Assembly (NCBI RefSeq): GCF_022844385.1 | Contig: NZ_JALHLX010000019.1 | Coordinates: forward strand, 1 to 42,097 | DNA length: 42,097 nucleotides | Reading direction: 5' to 3' | Source of the DNA: Hydrogenophaga sp. | GTDB lineage: Bacteria; Pseudomonadota; Gammaproteobacteria; Burkholderiales; Burkholderiaceae_C | Part shown: positions 8,231-14,992 of the stretch, in pieces | Layout of the letters: the number at the start of each line of letters is the position of its first letter | How positions within the stretch are numbered: the first letter of the stretch is position 1 | The notes under the pieces: model-generated | The model's input: only the letters and a program-made list of their open reading frames with translations | What the model was told of the DNA's origin: nothing | Databases searched by the model: none | Program-made: the position numbers and the translations under genes

Positions 8231-9427
8231 TCAGTCCACCCGAGAGCCCCCCTTGAACCACTGGGCGAACAGGGCGCGCTCTTCTTCGGTGAGACCGGTC
8301 GCGTTGTTCATGGGCATCAGCTTCGTGACCACCACCTGCTGGTACACCGTCTGCGCATGCTGCTTGAGCGCCTCGGGCGAGTCGAGCCGCACGTTTTTCG
8401 ACTGCAGGGCCTCACCATGGCACATCACACAACGCTGCTCGATCACGGTTTTGAGTTGTGCGTAGCTGACCACGTCAGGCACGGCCACCGCCTGCACCGG
8501 CGCGGGCCTGAGCCAGACGATGAGCGCCAGCAGCACCACAACACCCGCAGCAGCGTACGGCCAGGGGTGCGCATTGCGCCCGAGCTTGAAGCCGTGGCGC
8601 ATGACGAAGAACTGGCGGATCGCCGCGCCCGCGAACATCATGCCGATCAGGATCAGCCAGTTCTGCGGATGGTTGTAGGTGAAGCTGTAGTGGTTGCTCA
8701 GCATGGCAAACAACACCGGCAAGGTGAAGTAGGTGTTGTGCACGCTGCGCTGCTTGCCGCGTTTGCCGTGGATCGGGTCCACCGGGCGACCCGCCTTGAT
8801 GTCGGCCACCACGGTGCGCTGGCCCGGGATGATCCAGAAGAACACGTTGGCACTCATGGCGGTGGCGATCATCGCGCCCACCAGCAGGAAGGCCGCGCGC
8901 CCGGCGAACAACTGTGTGGCCAGCCAGGCCGCCACGCACACCAGCACCAGCACCAGCGCGCCCACCTTGGCGTCGCCGTTCTCGCTCTGGCCCAGCGTGC
9001 GGCAAATGGCGTCGTAGAGCAGCCAGAACACCACCAGGAAGGCCAGCGCGCCCGCGATCGCGGCGGCCGGGCTCCACACGAACACGTTGGGATCGATCAG
9101 GTAGACGCTGGGGCTCCACAGGTACGAAATGAGGAACAGCGCAAAGCCCGAGAGCCAGGTGGAATAGCTCTCCCAGTAAAACCAGTGCAGGTGCTCCGGC
9201 AGTTTGGGCGGCGACACCGCGAACTTCACCGGGTGGTAGAAGCCGCCGCCGTGCACGGCCCAGAGTTCACCGCTGACGCCGTCTTTTTTGAGCTGCTCAT
9301 CCTCAGGCGGCGTGAGGCTGCTGTCGAGAAAGACGAAGTAGAAAGACGAGCCGATCCAGGCAATCGCCACGATCACGTGCAGCCAGCGCAGCAGCAGGTT
9401 GGCCCAGTCGAGCAGGTAGGTTTCCAT
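8231..9427 (-). CDS. puuD: Membrane urate hydroxylase with C-terminal cytochrome c domain
   Basis: Oxidises urate to 5-hydroxyisourate and passes electrons to its own haem domain instead of making peroxide. The 398-residue protein begins with several transmembrane helices (WANLLLRWLHVIVAIAWIGS near residue 8, then further hydrophobic segments to about residue 310). It ends in a cytochrome c domain with CVMCH at 333-337 and a Met-rich LMPMNN segment for the sixth haem ligand. This is the PuuD architecture. A GTGTATACAC palindrome and a likely promoter lie just upstream, so it is probably transcribed separately from xdhC. Its neighbours encode the next steps of the pathway. Confidence 0.94.
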   Translation of the reverse strand: METYLLDWANLLLRWLHVIVAIAWIGSSFYFVFLDSSLTPPEDEQLKKDGVSGELWAVHGGGFYHPVKFAVSPPKLPEHLHWFYWESYSTWLSGFALFLISYLWSPSVYLIDPNVFVWSPAAAIAGALAFLVVFWLLYDAICRTLGQSENGDAKVGALVLVLVCVAAWLATQLFAGRAAFLLVGAMIATAMSANVFFWIIPGQRTVVADIKAGRPVDPIHGKRGKQRSVHNTYFTLPVLFAMLSNHYSFTYNHPQNWLILIGMMFAGAAIRQFFVMRHGFKLGRNAHPWPYAAAGVVVLLALIVWLRPAPVQAVAVPDVVSYAQLKTVIEQRCVMCHGEALQSKNVRLDSPEALKQHAQTVYQQVVVTKLMPMNNATGLTEEERALFAQWFKGGSRVD

Positions 9428-9463
9428 GGCGTCTCACAGCAAGGTCAGAGCTTGCGAATCGGC

Positions 9464-9479
9464 AAAGTGTATACACATA
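9464..9479. promoter_or_regulatory. Candidate GntR operator in front of puuD
   Basis: AAAGTGTATACACATA contains the perfect palindrome GTGTATACAC (9467-9476), shared with the operator at 11521-11536. It overlaps the -10 box and spacer of the proposed puuD promoter, a position suited to repression. Confidence 0.65.
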
Positions 9480-9493
9480 TTGAGCACAATCAA
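9466..9493 (-). promoter_or_regulatory. Candidate puuD promoter
   Basis: On the minus strand TTGATT (9488-9493) and TACACT (9466-9471) are 16 bases apart, a fair sigma-70 match. The -35 box runs into the stop codon of xdhC. The start site would fall near 9459, about 30 bases before the puuD ATG. Confidence 0.4.
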
Positions 9494-10350
9494 GCTGCGA
9501 CAGCTGCGGCTTCAGTGACACTCACCGCTAGCAACAACTGAGCCACGACCGACGCTGCGATCACCGCCGGCACTTTGCTCTCGATGCCAGGCAAGCCGAT
9601 CGGGCAGGTCACGCGGGCCAGCTCCGAGGCGGCGAAACCGCGCTCGGCGAGGCGACGGCCAAAGGTGGCCCACTTGGTGCGGCTGCCGATCAGGCCGATG
9701 AACGCCAGGTCGTTGCGCTCGCGCTGGCGCTGCAGGCAGGCGGCCACCACGTCCAGGTCTTCGGCGTGCGAAAAGCTCATGACCAGCACGCAAGCCCCGG
9801 GAGGCACATCGCGCACGGCCGCTTGCACCGGGTCGGAATGTTCGGTGCGCACTTCGGGCGGCAAGCTCGGTGGAAACACACCGTCGCGGCTGTCGATCCA
9901 CATCACGTCGAACGGCAGGGGGGCGAGCGCCTGCACGATGGCGCGCCCCACATGGCCGCCGCCGAACAGCGCCAGCGGTGTGTGCGATGGCCGCAAGCGA
10001 TCGCGCAGCTGCGCCACGTGCGAGGCGTCCACCCACTCAAAGCGCAGCACCAGCGCACCACCACAACATTGACCCAGACTCGGCCCGAGCGTGATGCTTT
10101 CGCGCCATTCGGCTGGCACATCTTCCGGTCGCAAGGCCCTGCGCGCCAAGGCTTCGCGGGCCTGTTGTGTTGCTTTCCACTCCAACTGGCCGCCGCCGAT
10201 CGTGCCCACTTCGCCGCGTGTCGTGTCGGCAAAGACCGCCATCCATGCACCCGGTTCGCGAGGAACGGAGCCGCGCGTGTGCTCAACGGTGATGAGCACC
10301 GCAGGTGCCTGCGCCAGATTCAGCAGAAAGGTTTCAAGCTCGCCGGGCAT
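9490..10350 (-). CDS. xdhC: Xanthine dehydrogenase accessory protein XdhC
   Basis: XdhC binds molybdenum cofactor, guides its sulphuration and inserts it into xanthine dehydrogenase. The 286-residue protein starts MPGELETFLLN. It has the N-terminal XdhC/CoxI region (EHTRGSVPREPGAWM, GTIGGGQLE, and the QCCGGALVLRFE motif with its cysteine pair) and a C-terminal Rossmann part (LFGGGHVGRAIV, FIGLIGSRTKW). The ATG at 10350 was chosen because an in-frame extension upstream has no family character; no strong ribosome-binding site is seen. The xdhA and xdhB subunit genes, usually adjacent, are not in this window. Confidence 0.93.
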   Translation of the reverse strand: MPGELETFLLNLAQAPAVLITVEHTRGSVPREPGAWMAVFADTTRGEVGTIGGGQLEWKATQQAREALARRALRPEDVPAEWRESITLGPSLGQCCGGALVLRFEWVDASHVAQLRDRLRPSHTPLALFGGGHVGRAIVQALAPLPFDVMWIDSRDGVFPPSLPPEVRTEHSDPVQAAVRDVPPGACVLVMSFSHAEDLDVVAACLQRQRERNDLAFIGLIGSRTKWATFGRRLAERGFAASELARVTCPIGLPGIESKVPAVIAASVVAQLLLAVSVTEAAAVAA

Positions 10351-10523
10351 GTGTGGCGTCGAAGTCAAAGAATGTGTATGGAGACGTAAACGGGAACCGA
10401 ACGGACCAGTATCGACCTTACTGTGCGAAACGCCACAGCCGATCCACAATACACGCCATCCACCCGTTCATATGCGCGATCCATGCGAGACCGGGCCCGA
10501 TCAGTTCCAACAGGTTTGCCCAC

Positions 10524-11096
10524 ATGAGAGACATTGAATCCGCACCGCACCCAGCTGCCCGGCCCGATGAACCTGCTCCCGTCACCCGCCGCGGCCGAAC
10601 CTCCTGGGCCTGGATCGGCGTGCTGACGGCAGCCCTGCTGGCTTCGTGCGCTACCCCGCCTCCACCCCCTCCGCCGCCCGCACCACCTCCCCCACCGGCA
10701 CCCGCCCCCGCGCCACCACCGGTCTCGCAATTGCCCCCGCCCGAGTTCATCTCGCACGCTGTGTCGCCCCTGGACTACCGCAAGGACGGCGCTCGGCACA
10801 TTTACGAACGCAACGGCCACCGCATTTACAAGGGTCAGCTGCCCCCGCTGATGCATGCGGTCGGTGTGCTGCAGGTCGAGGTGGACAACCGCGGCCATGT
10901 GCGCAACGTGAGCTGGATGCGCGCGCCGAGCCACGTGCCGGACGTGATGCGCGAGATCGAACGCACCGTCAGGGCCGCAGCACCATTCCCGGCGCCCGTG
11001 CGCATGGGCGGCGTGACCTACACCGACGTCTGGCTCTGGGACAAGAGCGGCAATTTCCAGCTCGACACGCTGACAGAAGGCCAGCGCAGCAAATGA
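10524..11096 (+). CDS. Proline-rich TonB-like envelope protein, possible lipoprotein
   Basis: A 190-residue protein with a hydrophobic segment at about 28-41 that ends in the lipobox-like LASC (Cys42). A run of prolines and alanines follows from 45 to about 75, then a C-terminal domain (about 95-190) like those of TonB/TolA (VGVLQVEVDNRGHVRNV, then a weakly conserved amphipathic region). It is either a lipoprotein or a TonB-type protein held by an N-terminal membrane helix. The 27-residue N-terminal region before the helix is long for a lipoprotein signal. AGG lies nine bases before the ATG. It sits between xdhC and uraH with no obvious link to purines; a terminator follows. The function is unknown. 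Confidence 0.8.
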   Translation: MRDIESAPHPAARPDEPAPVTRRGRTSWAWIGVLTAALLASCATPPPPPPPPAPPPPPAPAPAPPPVSQLPPPEFISHAVSPLDYRKDGARHIYERNGHRIYKGQLPPLMHAVGVLQVEVDNRGHVRNVSWMRAPSHVPDVMREIERTVRAAAPFPAPVRMGGVTYTDVWLWDKSGNFQLDTLTEGQRSK

Positions 11097-11098
11097 AG

Positions 11099-11122
11099 GA
11101 AACCCGCCAAAAGGCGGGTTTC
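11099..11122. terminator. Intrinsic terminator between the TonB-like gene and uraH
   Basis: GAAACCCGCC (11099-11108), loop AAAA, GGCGGGTTTC (11113-11122), a perfect 10-bp stem followed by TTCTTT. It stops the plus-strand gene and probably also uraH from the other side. Confidence 0.88.
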
Positions 11123-11135
11123 TTCTTTGAGGCGT

Positions 11136-11489
11136 TCAACTTCCCCGGTAGGTGGAATAACTCCACGGGCTCACCAGCAGGGGCACGTGGTAGTGCTGGT
11201 CGGCGTGTGCCACGCCGAAATCCAGCGACACCCGGTTGAGGAAATTCGGCTCGGGCAGAACAACCCCTCGCGCTGCGAAATAACCCTTCACATCAAACAC
11301 CAGCCGGTAGGTGCCCACCTTCAGGCTCGCGTTGTCGTACAACGGCCCATCCGGGTTGCGGCCATCGGCGTTGAGCGTGAAGCGTTTGACCAGCGTGGCC
11401 TGCTCGCCCTGTGTGGTGTGCAGCTCCACCTGCATGCCGGCGGCGGGGCAGCCGTGCATGGTGTCCAGAACGTGTGTACTCAAGCCCAT
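11136..11489 (-). CDS. uraH: 5-hydroxyisourate hydrolase (transthyretin-like)
   Basis: Hydrolyses 5-hydroxyisourate, the product of PuuD, to OHCU. The 117-residue protein has the complete HIUase signature: His6 in the N-terminal STHVLDT, Arg44 in NADGRNPDGP, His101 in QHYHVPLL, and the C-terminal tetrapeptide YRGS (114-117) that separates these enzymes from transthyretin. A GGAGAG site precedes the ATG. It is transcribed divergently from gntR across a 73-bp region holding a 16-bp palindrome, so both are probably controlled by that regulator. Confidence 0.97.
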   Translation of the reverse strand: MGLSTHVLDTMHGCPAAGMQVELHTTQGEQATLVKRFTLNADGRNPDGPLYDNASLKVGTYRLVFDVKGYFAARGVVLPEPNFLNRVSLDFGVAHADQHYHVPLLVSPWSYSTYRGS

Positions 11490-11509
11490 GGTGGTCTCTC
11501 CGGTGATGA

Positions 11510-11521
11510 TCAGTCGACTGA
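11510..11521. repeat. Perfect palindrome TCAGTCGACTGA
   Basis: This 12-bp palindrome abuts the proposed GntR operator and shares its last A with the first A of that operator. It may be a site for a second regulator. It was not seen before puuD. Confidence 0.35.
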
Positions 11522-11536
11522 AAGTGTATACACTTT
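11521..11536. promoter_or_regulatory. Candidate GntR operator between uraH and gntR
   Basis: AAAGTGTATACACTTT is a perfect 16-bp palindrome whose core GTGTATACAC recurs before puuD. It lies 15 bases before the TATGAT box of gntR, covering the -35 region. That fits autoregulation and control of uraH. Confidence 0.7.
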
Positions 11537-11550
11537 TCCGGTTTTCTGGC

Positions 11551-11556
11551 TATGAT
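11551..11556 (+). promoter_or_regulatory. Candidate -10 box of gntR (leaderless start)
   Basis: TATGAT ends seven bases before the gntR ATG at 11563, so the transcript would begin at or next to the start codon. No ribosome-binding site is visible. The -35 region is poor and is covered by the operator. Confidence 0.4.
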
Positions 11557-11562
11557 GAATCC

Positions 11563-12228
11563 ATGGAAACCTCCAGCACCCTGCACATCGTCGAGTCGCT
11601 CACGCGCGCCATCGTCGAGCACCGACTGAATCCCGGCACCAAGCTGGCCGAGCAAAAGTTGGCCGATCACTTCGGGGTCTCGCGCACCCTGGTGCGCCAG
11701 GCGCTGTTCCAGTTGTCGCAGAACCGGCTGATCCGCCTGGAGCCCGCGCGCGGGGCTTTTGTGGCTGCGCCCTCGGTGGAAGAAGCGCAGCAGGTTTTTG
11801 CGGTGCGCCGCATGCTGGAAGCGGAAATGACGCGCGCCTTCGTGCAAACCGTGACCCCCGCGCGCATCAAAGCGCTGCGGGAACACGTGGCGCAAGAGAA
11901 GCAGGCCGTGAACAACGAAGACGTGGCCGGGCGCACCGAGTTGTTGGGCGACTTTCACGTGCGCATGGCCGAGCTCATGGGCAACAAAGTTCTGGCCGAG
12001 CTGCTGCGCGACCTCATTTCGCGTTGTGCGCTGATCACGCTCATGTACCAGACCAACCAGGCCGCCGCGCACTCGCACGACGAACACGCCGACATCGTCA
12101 AAGCCCTGGCGGCGCGCGACGAAGAACTGGCCGTGCGCCTGATGACCGAGCACCTGCAGCACGTTGAAGAAAACCTGACCTTCGATCGCAAGCTGCCCAT
12201 CAACGACATTTCGATCGCGCTTTCATGA
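11563..12228 (+). CDS. GntR-family (FCD) regulator of the purine genes
   Basis: A 221-residue transcription factor with an N-terminal winged helix-turn-helix (about 8-70; KLADHFGVSRTLVRQAL is the recognition part) and a helical FCD ligand-binding domain (about 85-215) with metal-site type histidines (DFHVRMAELM, SHDEHADIVKAL). By position it is the local regulator of urate breakdown, with a pathway purine as the likely inducer; this is inference. Its stop overlaps the puuE start (ATGA), so it leads the puuE-uraD/allC-M20 operon. The start fits the protein well but lacks a ribosome-binding site; see the TATGAT box just before it. Confidence 0.9.
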   Translation: METSSTLHIVESLTRAIVEHRLNPGTKLAEQKLADHFGVSRTLVRQALFQLSQNRLIRLEPARGAFVAAPSVEEAQQVFAVRRMLEAEMTRAFVQTVTPARIKALREHVAQEKQAVNNEDVAGRTELLGDFHVRMAELMGNKVLAELLRDLISRCALITLMYQTNQAAAHSHDEHADIVKALAARDEELAVRLMTEHLQHVEENLTFDRKLPINDISIALS

Positions 12229-13172
12229 CCTACGACACCACCCTGCCCTACCCCCGCGACCTGGCCGGATACGGCCGCGATGTGCCCCACGCCCGCTGGC
12301 CCCATGGCGCACGCATCGCCGTTCAGTTCGTGCTGAACTACGAGGAAGGCGGCGAGAACAGCGTGCTGCACGGTGACGATGCGTCCGAGCAATTCCTCTC
12401 CGAGATGTTCAACCCGGCGGCCTACCCCGCGCGGCACATCAGCATGGAGGGTATCTACGAATACGGCTCGCGTGCGGGCGTATGGCGCATCCTGCGCGAA
12501 TTCGAGCAGCGCGGTCTGCCGCTCACCGTCTTTGGCGTGGCCACCGCACTGCAACGCTGCCCCGACGTGACCGCTGCGCTGAAAGAACTCGGTCACGAAT
12601 TCGCCTGCCACGGCCTCAAGTGGATCCACTACCAGAACGTGGACGAGGCGACTGAACGGGCTCACATGGTGCAGGCCATGCAGATCATGCAAGCGCTCAC
12701 CGGCAGCCGGCCACTGGGCTGGTACACCGGGCGCGACAGCCCCAACACGCGCCGCCTCGTGGCCGACTTCGGCGGCTTCGAATACGACAGCGACTACTAC
12801 GGCGACGACCTGCCGTTCTGGATGAAGGTGCATAAGACCGACGGCAGCGACGCCCACCAGCTCATCGTGCCCTACACGCTGGACTGCAACGACATGCGCT
12901 TTGCGCTGCCGCAGGGTTACTCGCACGCCGACCCGTTTTTCCAGTACCTCAAGGACAGCTTCGACGTTCTCTACAAGGAGGGCGACCCGGCCGGCATGGA
13001 CCGCCCGAAGATGATGAGCATCGGCATGCACTGCCGCCTGCTCGGACGGCCCGGGCGCATCACCGCGCTGCAGCGTTTCCTGGACCACATCGCGCAGCAC
13101 GACCACGTGTGGGTCGCGAGGCGCATCGACATCGCCCGCCACTGGCGGCAACACCACCCGGCACCGGCTTGA
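12225..13172 (+). CDS. puuE: Allantoinase of the polysaccharide-deacetylase type
   Basis: Opens the allantoin ring to give allantoate. The 315-residue protein belongs to the PuuE group of the polysaccharide deacetylase superfamily, not to the usual metal-dependent amidohydrolase allantoinases. It begins YPRDLAGYGRDVPHARWPHG and has QFVLNYEEGGENS, then SMEGIYEYGSRAGVWR, FACHGLKWIHY and WYTGRDSPNTRRL, all family hallmarks. It overlaps gntR by four bases and is followed after three bases by the uraD-allC fusion. Confidence 0.95.
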   Translation: MTYDTTLPYPRDLAGYGRDVPHARWPHGARIAVQFVLNYEEGGENSVLHGDDASEQFLSEMFNPAAYPARHISMEGIYEYGSRAGVWRILREFEQRGLPLTVFGVATALQRCPDVTAALKELGHEFACHGLKWIHYQNVDEATERAHMVQAMQIMQALTGSRPLGWYTGRDSPNTRRLVADFGGFEYDSDYYGDDLPFWMKVHKTDGSDAHQLIVPYTLDCNDMRFALPQGYSHADPFFQYLKDSFDVLYKEGDPAGMDRPKMMSIGMHCRLLGRPGRITALQRFLDHIAQHDHVWVARRIDIARHWRQHHPAPA

Positions 13173-13175
13173 GCC

Positions 13176-14987
13176 ATGACCACCACCCTGCAACAACTCA
13201 ACAGCGCTCTGCCCGCCGAGGCGCTGCGCCTGCTCGACGGCCTTTATGAGCATTCACCGTGGATCGCCGAGCAGGCCCTTGGACAGCGGCCGTTTGCATC
13301 GCTGGCCGCGCTCAAACACGCCATGGTGACCGTGCTCGCCAACGCGACAGTGGACGCTCAGCTCGCACTCATCCGCGCCCACCCCGAGCTCGCCGGCAAG
13401 GCCATGGAGAGCCAGTCGCTCACAGCCGAATCGACCAACGAGCAGCAGAAGGCGGGCCTCACGAACTGCACGTCCGAGGAACTGGCCCATATCCAGCAGC
13501 TCAATGCGCAATACATCGCGAAGTTCGGCTTTCCGTTCATCCTCGCGGTGCGCGGACCGCGCGGCACGGGCCTGTCCAAGCGCGAGATCATCGCCACCGT
13601 TGAACGCCGTCTGGGCAACCCGGTGGACTTCGAGCGCGCCGAGTGCCTGCGCAACATCCACCGCATCGCCGAGATCCGCCTGAACGACAAATTCGGCTTC
13701 ACACCGGCGGTCGGCAACGAGGTGTGGGACTGGCACGAGGACCTGGCGCGTCACAGCGATCCCGAGTTTGCCGAACGCGGTGAACTCACCGTGACCTACC
13801 TGACGGATGCACACCGCGCTTGTGCCGCCGATCTGGTGGCGCGCATGAAGGAATGCGGGTTTGATGAGGTAAGCATTGATGCGGTGGGCAACGTGGTGGG
13901 TGTGTACGAGGCAAGCCCTCACCCCAGCCCTCTCCCGCAGGCGGGAGAGGGAGTGAAGGCACTGCTGACCGGAAGTCATTTCGACACCGTGCGCAACGGC
14001 GGCAAGTACGACGGTCGTCTGGGCATCTTCGTGCCCATGGCCTGCGTGAAGCAGCTCCATGCGGCGGGCAAACGCCTGCCGTTCGCCGTCGAGGTGGTGG
14101 GCTTTGCCGAAGAGGAAGGCCAGCGCTACAAAGCCACCTTCCTGGGCTCGGGCGCGCTCACCGGCCACTTCAACCCGGCCTGGCTCGACCAGCAGGACGC
14201 CGACGGTGTGACCATGCGCGCAGCCATGCAGCACGCCGGCCTGCCGGCCACGCTGGAGGCCATCGGCACTTTGAAACGCGATCCATCGAAGTACCTCGGC
14301 TTTGTCGAGGTGCACATCGAACAAGGTCCGGTGCTCAACGAGATGGACCTGCCGCTGGGTGTGGTCACCTCCATCAACGCCAGCGTGCGGTACCAGTGCG
14401 AGGCCATCGGCATGGCCAGCCACGCCGGCACCACACCCATGAACCGCCGGCGTGATGCCGCCAGCGCAGTGGCCGAGCTCGCGCTCTACGCAGAGCAGCG
14501 CGCCAGCGCCGACGGCGATTCGGTGGCCACCATCGGCATGCTGCAGGTGCCAGGCGGCTCGATCAACGTGGTGCCCGGCCGTTGCCGCTTTTCGCTGGAT
14601 TTGCGCGCACCCGGCAACGCGCAACGTGACGCACTGGAGCGCGACGTGCTCGCGCAGCTGCGCGCCATCTGCGAGCGGCGCGGCATCGGCCTCACGCTGG
14701 AGGAAACCATGCGCGCAGCCGCTGCACCGAGCGAACCCGCATGGCAGGCCCGTTGGGAGAAGGCCGTGAACGCCCTGGGTGTGCCGCTGCACTGCATGCC
14801 CAGCGGCGCGGGCCACGATGCCATGAAGCTGCACGAGGTCATGCCGCAAGCCATGCTGTTTGTGCGCGGCCTCAACAGCGGCATCAGCCACAACCCGCTG
14901 GAATCCACCACCAGCGACGACATCGATCTGTGCGTCAACGCCTTCTCGCACTTGCTCGACCAACTCGCCTCCGAACACAAGAACTGA
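13176..14987 (+). CDS. Fused OHCU decarboxylase / allantoate amidohydrolase
   Basis: One 603-residue chain that should carry two pathway steps. Residues 1 to about 170 are a UraD domain that turns OHCU into S-allantoin (catalytic His69 in RAHPELAGK; FGFPFILAVRG at 117-127). Residues about 185-603 are an AllC-type M20 domain that hydrolyses allantoate, with metal ligands His268 (TGSHFDTV), Asp279 (GKYDGRLG) and the Glu cluster 312-314 (AEEEGQRY), plus SHAGTTPMNRR and GAGHDAM. PuuE, the enzyme acting between the two domains, is encoded just upstream. A hairpin repeat inserted in frame adds about 13 residues (247-259) just before the metal-binding segment. The frame remains open, so the protein is probably made. 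Confidence 0.93.
   Translation: MTTTLQQLNSALPAEALRLLDGLYEHSPWIAEQALGQRPFASLAALKHAMVTVLANATVDAQLALIRAHPELAGKAMESQSLTAESTNEQQKAGLTNCTSEELAHIQQLNAQYIAKFGFPFILAVRGPRGTGLSKREIIATVERRLGNPVDFERAECLRNIHRIAEIRLNDKFGFTPAVGNEVWDWHEDLARHSDPEFAERGELTVTYLTDAHRACAADLVARMKECGFDEVSIDAVGNVVGVYEASPHPSPLPQAGEGVKALLTGSHFDTVRNGGKYDGRLGIFVPMACVKQLHAAGKRLPFAVEVVGFAEEEGQRYKATFLGSGALTGHFNPAWLDQQDADGVTMRAAMQHAGLPATLEAIGTLKRDPSKYLGFVEVHIEQGPVLNEMDLPLGVVTSINASVRYQCEAIGMASHAGTTPMNRRRDAASAVAELALYAEQRASADGDSVATIGMLQVPGGSINVVPGRCRFSLDLRAPGNAQRDALERDVLAQLRAICERRGIGLTLEETMRAAAAPSEPAWQARWEKAVNALGVPLHCMPSGAGHDAMKLHEVMPQAMLFVRGLNSGISHNPLESTTSDDIDLCVNAFSHLLDQLASEHKN
13916..13952. repeat. Interspersed hairpin repeat inside the uraD-allC coding region
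   Basis: CCCTCTCCCGC (13928-13938), two bases, GCGGGAGAGGG (13941-13951): a perfect 11-bp stem preceded by CCCTCACCCCAG. This resembles the widespread small repeat that reads HPSPLPQAGEG when translated and normally sits between genes in many beta- and gammaproteobacteria. Here it is in frame, in the loop before the TGSHFDTV motif. Confidence 0.8.
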
Positions 14988-14992
14988 ACCCC

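Noticed and set aside
7031..9541. An 836-codon open frame on the plus strand across frmA and puuD
   Set aside because: It is antisense to two proteins with complete family motifs, has no recognisable domain and is rich in His/Arg/Ala, as expected for the opposite strand of GC-rich genes.
10374..10454. GTGTAT (10374-10379) and ATACAC (10449-10454) upstream of xdhC as a further GntR operator
   Set aside because: These are isolated half-sites 70 bases apart with poor matches on the other half; not enough to call a site.
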